A DNA stretch of 64,000 nt from Halobacteriovoraceae bacterium (GTDB taxonomy: Bacteria; Bdellovibrionota; Bacteriovoracia; Bacteriovoracales; Bacteriovoracaceae), in the NCBI GenBank assembly GCA_020635115.1, contig JACKAK010000006.1:1-64000 (forward strand), read 5' to 3'. Positions within the stretch are counted from its first letter, which is position 1. The number at the start of each line of letters is the position of its first letter. A program made the position numbers and the translations under genes. The notes beneath the pieces were generated by a model. It did no database searches and had not been told where the DNA came from. It saw only the letters and a program-made list of their open reading frames with translations. Shown piece by piece: positions 57,620 through 64,000 of the stretch.

Positions 57620-59400
57620 TTACTCTATTCTTTCTCAATTTTAGTGCCTTAGGTTCAATTTCAGATAATGAACTTAGGGCATTTGCTTTTTCAAACCAGT
57701 GGAAAAATCTTTATCTCTATAAATCAAGTCTATTTTCTCGTAGTGGTTTTCAATCAAAATCAGATGAGGACAAGTTTTTTTTCTCACCTATGGGAATTAA
57801 GGATCCTTACGCTGAACTAGTTGAGGCAATAAAAACTTTTCAAGAAAATAAGAAAGTTGGCCATATCAATTTAGAAGCAAGATGTGCCTTTCCGGCGCGC
57901 TATTATACTTTAAAAAAAAGATGGCCCTCACTTTTTAAAAATGAATCACAATGTCCAGATTTAGATGAGTGGTTAAGCAGGCTTGATACACAGGAAGTTT
58001 ACCTCGTCTATGCTGGGCCATATCCGAATAATCCAGCTTCAATGTTTGGACATACATTTATTCGACTCAGGGCCAAACGAAATCCTCTTTTGGATTATAT
58101 CGTTGGTTTTCAGGCCTCAGTTGATCCCAGGGATGGAATGATTAGTTATTCAATTAAGGGTATAACAGGGCAATATATGGGTTTTTTTAATTTAAAACCT
58201 TATTATATGAATATTGGTTTATACAATAATTTAGAAAGTCGAGGACTTTGGGAATACAAAATAGATTTTACAAAAGAAGAAATTCAATTTCTTTTAAAAT
58301 TTATTTGGGAGATTTCAAACAATACAGGTTTTAAATATTATTTTTTAGATGAGAATTGTTCTTATTTTCTTTTAACTCTCTTAGAAGCAGTCAGGCCAGA
58401 ATTAGACATTTCAACTTTTCATAGCTTAGCGATTCATCCAATTGAAACTGTAAAAAATGCGAAAAATATACTCGTCAAAACCAAATCCCTCTACAGAGCT
58501 CCTATAAAAAAGAAAATAATTCATCTATACAAACAATTATCTAGTGATGAACAAAAGATTTTTCAAAAATCATTAAAAAATGAAACAAAAATAGCTCAAG
58601 TATCTTCTCCTAAAGTTCTAGATTTAATTAACGAATATTGGAAATATGAAAACTACATTGAAAGAACCAAACTTGATGAAGAATCAAAAAAAATTATGAA
58701 CACAGCACTTATTCAAAGGGCCTCATTGAAGTCCAAAAGTAATTTTATTCCACTAAAGAGTGATCTGGACCCAATACAAATCCACTCTCCAAGTAGAATT
58801 TCTGCTGGATTTAAGAAAAATAAAAAAAGCTCTGGTGAAACACTTTCTTATAAAATGGGCCATCATGGACTAACAGATTCTGAGAACGGTTTAACGAGAT
58901 GGAGTTTTATTGATTTTTTGGAGCTCCAGTTCATAAGATCGAACAATAAAGTTCAATTTGAAAAATTTAAACTTGTTGAAATATTGTCTTTAGAGGGCAT
59001 GGACCCCGTTTTTACCAATATCAGTTGGAGGGTAAAAGCTGAAACTATAAAAAATTGCTTTTTTTGCCGAGGACGACCTAGAACCTCAATTCTCACTTCG
59101 ATAGGTCTATCAAAAAATTTTGAATCTTCTACATTTTGGTCTCTAATTGGGCAGGAATCTGTGTTTAATTTTTATCATTTTAACATCTATCCATTGCTCA
59201 ATCTTGGCCTAAAAACAAAGTGGGATATCCTTTCGTACGCTTTAGATTTTAAAAGTACTTTTTGGAATGATACATATTTATGGGAAGTCATTAATTATTT
59301 AACAATAAATTTGAACGATGATTATACTTTAGAATTTTCACACCGTTTACAGACAGAAAACAGCAATGAGTTTGAAATTAAATTAAATTTGCATTTTTAA
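57601..59400 (+). CDS. DUF4105-family secreted/outer-membrane protein
   Basis: A TTG at 57601 inside the end of the DUF3015 gene gives a proper signal peptide (MFRFSLITLFFLNFSALGS); no ribosome site is visible, so it is probably translated by coupling. The 599-residue product has VYLVYAGPYPNNPASMFGHT and FIRL, YSIKGITGQYMGFF, then LLDEN-like FLDENCSYFLLTLLEAVRP, the DUF4105 core with conserved His, Asn and Cys. The C-terminal ~200 residues alternate like a beta-barrel and end in Phe (KLNLHF). The fold is thought to be papain-like/LRAT-related; activity is unknown. Confidence 0.82.
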   Translation: MFRFSLITLFFLNFSALGSISDNELRAFAFSNQWKNLYLYKSSLFSRSGFQSKSDEDKFFFSPMGIKDPYAELVEAIKTFQENKKVGHINLEARCAFPARYYTLKKRWPSLFKNESQCPDLDEWLSRLDTQEVYLVYAGPYPNNPASMFGHTFIRLRAKRNPLLDYIVGFQASVDPRDGMISYSIKGITGQYMGFFNLKPYYMNIGLYNNLESRGLWEYKIDFTKEEIQFLLKFIWEISNNTGFKYYFLDENCSYFLLTLLEAVRPELDISTFHSLAIHPIETVKNAKNILVKTKSLYRAPIKKKIIHLYKQLSSDEQKIFQKSLKNETKIAQVSSPKVLDLINEYWKYENYIERTKLDEESKKIMNTALIQRASLKSKSNFIPLKSDLDPIQIHSPSRISAGFKKNKKSSGETLSYKMGHHGLTDSENGLTRWSFIDFLELQFIRSNNKVQFEKFKLVEILSLEGMDPVFTNISWRVKAETIKNCFFCRGRPRTSILTSIGLSKNFESSTFWSLIGQESVFNFYHFNIYPLLNLGLKTKWDILSYALDFKSTFWNDTYLWEVINYLTINLNDDYTLEFSHRLQTENSNEFEIKLNLHF

Positions 59401-59425
59401 ATAAGCATATAATCAAGATAAAAAA

Positions 59426-59455
59426 GAGGATACTTCTCCTTGAAGAAGGATCCTC
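59426..59455. terminator. Bidirectional intrinsic terminator
   Basis: GAGGAT (59426-59431) pairs with ATCCTC (59450-59455), and the stem continues inward with one mismatch. GTTTTG follows on the plus strand, and a run of six T on the minus strand (TCTTTTTTAT). It lies between the convergent DUF4105 and DksA/TraR genes and should terminate both. Confidence 0.85.
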
Positions 59456-59464
59456 GTTTTGAAT

Positions 59465-59797
59465 CTATTCGTCCGCACATTCTAAGCATAATGAACTAAA
59501 CGGCATTGCAGTAAGTCTAGCTTCAGAAATTTGTTCTCCACAAGACATACAACTTCCATAAGTGCCGTTTTCAATTTTCACTAATGCAGTATTAATCTTT
59601 TTAATTTCTTCACGTTCTAAATCACTTAAAGCGTCTAATACCTCATTATTTTCAACTTCTACGGCCTGCTCAGCAAAATCAGGGTTAATAGGTCCCTGTT
59701 TCTCTCTTCTACGGTCTTTTTCTATATTATTTATTCTACTTAGAAGTTTTTCCTTTTTCGCTACGAGTCTATCTTTAATTTCTTCTAGGTTTTGCAT
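59465..59797 (-). CDS. DksA/TraR-family C4 zinc-finger protein
   Basis: This 110-residue protein has a helical N-terminus (LEEIKDRLVAKKEKLLSRIN) and the intact zinc finger YGSCMSCGEQISEARLTAMP then SSLCLECADE, with four cysteines. It is like TraR/YbiI-type regulators that bind RNA polymerase through the secondary channel. AAGGAGAAGGGG gives a strong ribosome site. Unlike the protein at 33057, its metal site is complete. Confidence 0.88.
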   Translation of the reverse strand: MQNLEEIKDRLVAKKEKLLSRINNIEKDRRREKQGPINPDFAEQAVEVENNEVLDALSDLEREEIKKINTALVKIENGTYGSCMSCGEQISEARLTAMPFSSLCLECADE

Positions 59798-59897
59798 CCC
59801 CTTCTCCTTATACCTTTTTTAATCGTCTAGATTCTAGTAATATGTCCTCGTGAACGTAACGATTTTACGTGAATTATTTAATGATTTAAATCAAATT

Positions 59898-60944
59898 ATG
59901 AAGCGATTTTTACCTATATTTTTACTTTTTTTACCATACGCCAGAGCAGCAGTAAAATTTCAACTCTATAAAACATCAAACTTTATTGAGATTATTCCCT
60001 ATCATACCAAATTTAAAAATTTTATTGTTGGTGGGTTGTCTGACTTGACATGCCAAGGAAGTAAACTTCTTGCGATTAGTGATGACAGAGGAGATTATGG
60101 CCCTTTAAGAATATTTGAGTTTGAAAACGATCAAAAAATTAATCTTACTAATGTGATTCAAATTGGTATAAAAAATTCATCTGTAGATTTTGAAGGTTTA
60201 ACTCAAGTGGGATCATTTTATTTTGCCACTTCAGAAGGACAGCTCTCACTGGCCCGGACAGTAAATTCTTATCTTTTTAAATTTGATCAAAAAGGAAATT
60301 TAATTAAAAAATACCCCTTTCCTTCTGCCTACAATATCTCTCCATTTAAGGGCATAAGAGATAATTCTTCTTTTGAATCCTTAACCTATAATCAAAGTAA
60401 AAATTTCATCATCACTGCTCTTGAAAACTCACTCATTCAAGATGATCAGCTCCCAAATTTTGAGGAAAAGACAGATTTGAGAATACTGCAATTCGACTTA
60501 GAAAAAGAGCGTTTTAAATCTGAAACATTCTATCAGCTAGAAAAACTTAAAAAAATAAATAATCAAAATACTGTAGGAAGCCTTGGTTTAGTGGCCTTAG
60601 AGCATCTAAAAGGCAATTATTATTTATCTCTAGAGAGAGCATGGATCCCGAAAATTAAAAAAAATTTCGCTCAACTGTTCCTTGTTGAAATAACAGATCA
60701 TCATTTTGCTCCGGTAAAAAATCATGTCGAACGATCCCTTAGAAAATATGTAAATAAAACACTGATTGGAAATATTGAAGATTTCATCACGCCAAGTGAA
60801 TTGAAAAATATTGATAATGTTGAGGGTTTATGTGTATCTCCACTTAAAGATGGTGAATACAAAATTACATTAGTCACAGATAATAATTTTAACAAATATC
60901 AGCAGACTATTTTTTTCCATTTTCTACTTAAGGAAGTCAAATGA
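59898..60944 (+). CDS. Phytase-like esterase-domain secreted protein
   Basis: I use the ATG at 59898, which begins a signal peptide (MKRFLPIFLLFLPYARA); the frame opens at a GTG at 59850, and neither has a clear ribosome site. The body is a beta-propeller-like phytase-like domain (PF13449 type): VGGLSDLTCQGSKLLAISDD, RGDYGPLRIFEF, SVDFEGLTQVGSFYFATSEG, FESLTYNQ and LYxSLERAWIPK with IDNVEGLCVSP near the end. Such secreted proteins are poorly characterised. It overlaps hemJ by four bases. Confidence 0.75.
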   Translation: MKRFLPIFLLFLPYARAAVKFQLYKTSNFIEIIPYHTKFKNFIVGGLSDLTCQGSKLLAISDDRGDYGPLRIFEFENDQKINLTNVIQIGIKNSSVDFEGLTQVGSFYFATSEGQLSLARTVNSYLFKFDQKGNLIKKYPFPSAYNISPFKGIRDNSSFESLTYNQSKNFIITALENSLIQDDQLPNFEEKTDLRILQFDLEKERFKSETFYQLEKLKKINNQNTVGSLGLVALEHLKGNYYLSLERAWIPKIKKNFAQLFLVEITDHHFAPVKNHVERSLRKYVNKTLIGNIEDFITPSELKNIDNVEGLCVSPLKDGEYKITLVTDNNFNKYQQTIFFHFLLKEVK

Positions 60945-61474
60945 GTTTTTTTTATCTAAAAGCACTGCATATTATATTTGTCGTCACTTGGTTTGCAGGC
61001 CTTTTCTATATTGTGAGACTCTTTATCTACCACAGTGAGGCCTTAAAATTTGAAAATACAAAAAAAGAAATACTTTGTAAGCAGTATACCATTATGGAAA
61101 ATAGATTGTGGTATATCATCACATGGCCATCAGCGATTTTAACACTCATTTTTGGCCCTTCATTACTCCATATGTATTTTCCTCTCACTGATCACCCTTG
61201 GTTGCTTACAAAAATTGCTTTTGTGTGCTTTCTTTTCATCTACCATTTATATTGCGGTAAAATTTTAAAATCTCTTCAAAAAGGTATTGCTTATTCAGGT
61301 AGTAAGCTCAGAATCTTTAATGAAATCGCAACTCTATTTCTGTTCTCTATCGTTTTTTTAGTCGTTTTAAAAGATTTGATAAATGCGACACAGGGTCTAA
61401 TAGGTTTTATGGCCTTATCAATTATACTTATGCTAGGTATTAAAGTTTACAAAAAATATAGATCTGATACATAA
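60941..61474 (+). CDS. hemJ: HemJ-type protoporphyrinogen IX oxidase
   Basis: The 177-residue membrane protein has four to five helices. The start FYLKALHIIFVVTWFAGLFY followed by IVRLFIYH is the signature of HemJ (formerly UPF0093), with the conserved His near residue 10. It also has ENRLWYIITWPSAILTLIFG and HPWLLTKIAF with the conserved Lys. HemJ oxidises protoporphyrinogen IX in heme synthesis. The C-terminal ~35 residues form an extra helix. The four-base overlap with the upstream secreted protein suggests one operon. Confidence 0.88.
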   Translation: MSFFYLKALHIIFVVTWFAGLFYIVRLFIYHSEALKFENTKKEILCKQYTIMENRLWYIITWPSAILTLIFGPSLLHMYFPLTDHPWLLTKIAFVCFLFIYHLYCGKILKSLQKGIAYSGSKLRIFNEIATLFLFSIVFLVVLKDLINATQGLIGFMALSIILMLGIKVYKKYRSDT

Positions 61475-61590
61475 GATTTATCCACAAAAATATTTCAATC
61501 AATTCCTTACCTGAATTTAAAAGTAAATGACAATACCTTGAATTTTTGTCACGATAAGCGTGAATATACTATTTAGATCAAGGAGCGATC

Positions 61591-62898
61591 ATGAAGTTTA
61601 TATTACTAGCACTATTTCTGTCTTTTAAATTACATGCAACAGAATCTCAAAAAATTCTAATCAAACTAAAACCAGGAATAGATGTCTCTAAATTTTTAGA
61701 AGAATTCGACTTAGGCAAGGCGACTACTTATTTTGACAATTTGATATCAATAAAATTAGAGTCAAATATTGATCCAAATTTATTTGTTGAAAGACTCAGT
61801 AAATCTGAAAAAATAGAATTTGCTGAAATCGATTTAAAACGCAAGAGAGATTTTGGCATACCTACGCCAATTAAGAATAAAAAAAATTTAAGTATCTTTA
61901 ATCAAAGTTTTTTTAATGATGAGTATGCTGGCCGTTTGTGGAGCTTTTACAATTCCACAGAATTTGGGACTGATTTAAATCTTGCTTATCTCAATGGATT
62001 AGTCACTCCTCAAAAAGATATCATCGTTGCTGTTGTTGATACGGGGGTTGATTATAATCATGATGACCTCAAGGCGAATATGTGGATTAATCATAATGAA
62101 ATTCCAGACAATAATATTGACGATGATGGGAATGGTTATGTGGATGACATTTATGGAATAGATACCCTAAATAGAGATGCAGATGACAAGGCATCCAGTG
62201 ATCCAATGGATGCTCATTACCATGGTACCCACGTGGCCGGAACAATAGGTGCAGTACAAAATAATAGAACAGGTATTCCAGGGGTCGCTCCAAGAGTTAA
62301 AATTATGGCCATCAAAACTGTTCCATCTCGAGGAGACGAAAAAGATTCAGATGTTATAGAAGCATTACTTTATGCTGCGAGAAATGGAGCGAAAGTAATT
62401 AACTGTTCGTTTGGAAAAAACAGTGTCTCTCTTGGTAAATCTCTTAGTGAAACGATAGATTATATTGGTAAAAATTATGGAACTTTAGTTGTCGTAGCTG
62501 CAGGAAACAACGGGCGTGATATTGATAAAAATCCAATTTTTCCAGCTTCTATGAAAAACCAAAATATTTTTACAATTGGTGCAAGTCAAAATAAAGGAGA
62601 ACCTGCCTATTTTTCAAATTTTGGTCAGATAAGTGTTGATTTGTTTGCACCAGGAATGGCCATCTATTCGACTTCTCCAAGAAACAGCTATCGTGGATTA
62701 TCAGGGACCTCAATGGCCGCTCCATTTGTGAGTGGAGTTGTTGCGTTAATATGGTCAATATATCCAGATATTTCTCTAAATGAAATCAAAGAGGTTCTTA
62801 TGAAGAGTGTTGATATTCGAATCCCTTTCAGAGATAAGGCAAATGCTCCAGGCCATATCAATGTTTATAAAGCTCTATCCCTTTTAGAAGCTCATTAA
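61591..62898 (+). CDS. Secreted subtilisin-family (S8) serine protease
   Basis: The 435-residue protein has a signal peptide (to about LHA/TESQ), an inhibitor I9-like propeptide (residues ~20-95: ILIKLKPGIDVSKFLEEF... FAEIDLKR), and a catalytic domain with all the residues: Asp in VAVVDTGVDYNHDDLK, His in HYHGTHVAGTIG, Asn in VVAAGNNG and Ser in GTSMAAPFVSG. No C-terminal extension is present. AAGGAG precedes the ATG. Predatory bacteria encode many such exported proteases for prey degradation; a specific role is not shown here. Confidence 0.93.
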   Translation: MKFILLALFLSFKLHATESQKILIKLKPGIDVSKFLEEFDLGKATTYFDNLISIKLESNIDPNLFVERLSKSEKIEFAEIDLKRKRDFGIPTPIKNKKNLSIFNQSFFNDEYAGRLWSFYNSTEFGTDLNLAYLNGLVTPQKDIIVAVVDTGVDYNHDDLKANMWINHNEIPDNNIDDDGNGYVDDIYGIDTLNRDADDKASSDPMDAHYHGTHVAGTIGAVQNNRTGIPGVAPRVKIMAIKTVPSRGDEKDSDVIEALLYAARNGAKVINCSFGKNSVSLGKSLSETIDYIGKNYGTLVVVAAGNNGRDIDKNPIFPASMKNQNIFTIGASQNKGEPAYFSNFGQISVDLFAPGMAIYSTSPRNSYRGLSGTSMAAPFVSGVVALIWSIYPDISLNEIKEVLMKSVDIRIPFRDKANAPGHINVYKALSLLEAH

Positions 62899-62983
62899 TT
62901 ATTAAGAAAAAATTATACAATTGATACGCTAAAAAAATTGTTTAAAATCAATTTATAGAACATCATTTTAATTTGGAGAAATT

Positions 62984-63562
62984 ATGAAATTTCTATGTTG
63001 TGTGATTTATCTTATCTGTTGCACTGAAGGGTTTTGTAGTAATTGGAAAATTGATATTGAGGCCTCAAAGATAAAATGGACTGGAAAAAAACTTTCTGGT
63101 CAACATTGGGGCCATGTAAAAATCAAAGAAGGTTATGTCATTATTCAAAAGAATCGACCAATAAATAGCAAAATTGTTGTAGATATGAATACAATAACAT
63201 GTGAAGATTTAACTGATGTAAAATACAATCAAAAACTTCTGACCCATTTAAAGAGCGAAGATTTTTTTTCGACTAGCAAATATCCATACTCCCAAATTAT
63301 TTTAAAGAAGATAGAAGACAAGGGTGAAAATCTTAAAATACAGGCAGACCTAACCATCAAAGGAAAAACTCAGTCTATCGAATTTTTAACAATAAAATCT
63401 ATCGGTGATAAATTAGCAACTTTTAAGGCCAAGCTTATCTTTGATAGGACAAAGTATGGAATAAAATATAATTCCGGAAATTTTTTCAAAAGTTTGGGTG
63501 ATAAACTTATCAAGGATGATGTGGAGCTTGATGTCACACTGATAGCTAAAAACCAACATTAA
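62984..63562 (+). CDS. YceI-family periplasmic protein
   Basis: The 192-residue protein has a signal peptide (MKFLCCVIYLICCTEGFCS) followed by a lipocalin-like YceI barrel: WKIDIEASKIKWTGKKLSGQ, HWGHVKIKEGYVII, FFSTSKYPYSQIILKKIE, KIQADLTIKGKTQSIEF and FDRTKYGIKYNSGNF. YceI proteins bind isoprenoid-type lipids; the ligand here is unknown. TTTGGAGA precedes the ATG. It is monocistronic by spacing. Confidence 0.9.
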   Translation: MKFLCCVIYLICCTEGFCSNWKIDIEASKIKWTGKKLSGQHWGHVKIKEGYVIIQKNRPINSKIVVDMNTITCEDLTDVKYNQKLLTHLKSEDFFSTSKYPYSQIILKKIEDKGENLKIQADLTIKGKTQSIEFLTIKSIGDKLATFKAKLIFDRTKYGIKYNSGNFFKSLGDKLIKDDVELDVTLIAKNQH

Positions 63563-63686
63563 TGTCCCAATACAGTACCAACTAAATACTAGGCATCACT
63601 TAACGCGATAATTTATTTATTATTTTTCAGATATTTAGGCAACTAAGCTTGTTTTTCTGTGAAAAATCTTCCATAGCGAATTTTCG

Positions 63687-63716
63687 TTGACTTCTAAATA
63701 AAATATCCGATATGAT
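63687..63716 (+). promoter_or_regulatory. Sigma-70-like promoter for the terminal gene
   Basis: TTGACT (63687-63692) and TATGAT (63711-63716) are separated by 18 bases, a near-consensus pair. The predicted start point falls at about 63723, exactly at a GTG that opens the terminal reading frame, so the transcript could be leaderless. Confidence 0.6.
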
Positions 63717-63722
63717 GAGTGT

Positions 63723-64000
63723 GTGAAACGAATGGCATGGAGAAAAAGCATGGTTCCACTAATACATGATGATGGAAAAGATTTAAAAAGAAACATTTGG
63801 GTTGAAGGGATTTGGGGTGAGCAAGTTGTATCTATTTTTGATAATGAAATTATTGAAACAATTGCTAAAGCACACCGAGCACTTGAAGAAAGCAGAAAAC
63901 TCATAATGAAAAGAAAAGGATTAAACGAAACTGAAACCACTGTTGGAGAATGGGAAAACACTGTGAATGCATATCAAAGTATGCGATATCCAATTAGAGG
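63723..64000 (+). CDS. Unknown protein, partial (runs off the window)
   Basis: The frame opens at GTG 63723 (or ATG 63732) and continues without stop to the window end: MAWRKSMVPLIHDDGKDLKR, NIWVEGIWGEQVVSIFDNEI, IETIAKAHRALEESRKLIMK, then KGLNETETTVGEWENTVNAY. It is helical and hydrophilic with no signal peptide. I recognise no family. The minus-strand ORF over the same bases has no such codon pattern and is a shadow. Confidence 0.6.
   Translation, partial: MKRMAWRKSMVPLIHDDGKDLKRNIWVEGIWGEQVVSIFDNEIIETIAKAHRALEESRKLIMKRKGLNETETTVGEWENTVNAYQSMRYPIR

Noticed and set aside
63635..63961. Minus-strand ORF at the right edge
   Set aside because: The plus strand has a better protein-like frame with a promoter, and the minus-strand translation is Ser/Phe-rich without a start context. 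It is a shadow.
1..64000. tRNA, rRNA or riboswitch genes
   Set aside because: No cloverleaf-like GC-rich arms, CCA ends, rRNA-like blocks or known riboswitch cores stood out on either strand. A covariance-model search would be decisive.

Overview
The window is a low-GC (roughly one third G+C by eye) Gram-negative chromosomal segment. The mix of genes suggests a Bdellovibrio-and-like predatory or marine bacterium of the Bacteriovoracales type: many secreted and outer-membrane proteins, LemA plus M48 peptidase, AmpG, a DUF4105 protein, several chemosensory proteins, and core genes rich in the tetramer GGCC. This assignment is inference from gene content and composition; no rRNA or marker gene is present.

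Layout. (1) 1-1.3 kb is insertion-sequence debris: the right end of an IS3-family element abuts a 5'-truncated IS66 transposase. (2) 1.3-6.7 kb (minus strand) holds a tightly coupled five-gene set: GNAT acetyltransferase, 82-aa peptide, radical SAM enzyme, periplasmic family-5 peptide-binding protein, hybrid histidine kinase. It reads like a self-contained modified-peptide production and sensing system and is the leading novelty candidate. (3) 7.0-10.5 kb holds two secreted proteins of unknown function. (4) 10.8-15.4 kb holds two paralogous, oppositely oriented pairs, each a LysM protein with a glycine-rich hydrophobic C-terminus followed by an overlapping small membrane protein. They resemble pore-forming effector and immunity pairs and flank a tyrosine recombinase, IS debris and gene fragments. 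(5) 15.6-19.1 kb carries two toxin-antitoxin modules, each preceded by a copy of a ~100-bp repeat, and small ORFs. (6) 19.1-27.5 kb is a mobile-DNA graveyard: a remnant of a third immunity-like gene, an oriT-like stretch, a relaxosome-type protein, a truncated type IV coupling protein, two full IS3 elements, ISL3-like and IS5-like fragments, a degenerate MntA/HepT-type pair, and an ankyrin-AAA+ gene cut by IS3.

(7) 27.5-34 kb contains a rhomboid protease, an orphan RND permease, a PDC-like secreted protein, a NhaR-like LysR regulator and a small stress-type operon (43-aa peptide, hibernation-factor-like protein, zinc-less DksA-like protein). (8) 34-45.2 kb is a chemosensory locus: a divergent pair of operons encoding two solute-binding proteins (one GlpV-like), a porin, a membrane-anchored CheA-like kinase without a CheW domain, two methyl-accepting proteins, a CheX-like phosphatase and a CheY. 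(9) 45.3-52 kb is a Cus-type copper/silver efflux operon behind a tandem operator-like repeat. (10) 52-64 kb is ordinary chromosome: an adenosylhomocysteinase-like protein, M48 peptidase plus LemA, AmpG, DUF3015 and DUF4105 proteins, a C4 zinc-finger DksA/TraR protein, a phytase-like protein, HemJ, a subtilase, a YceI protein, and a partial unknown gene at the right edge.

All assignments come from reading the sequence and recall of family motifs; no database search was run.
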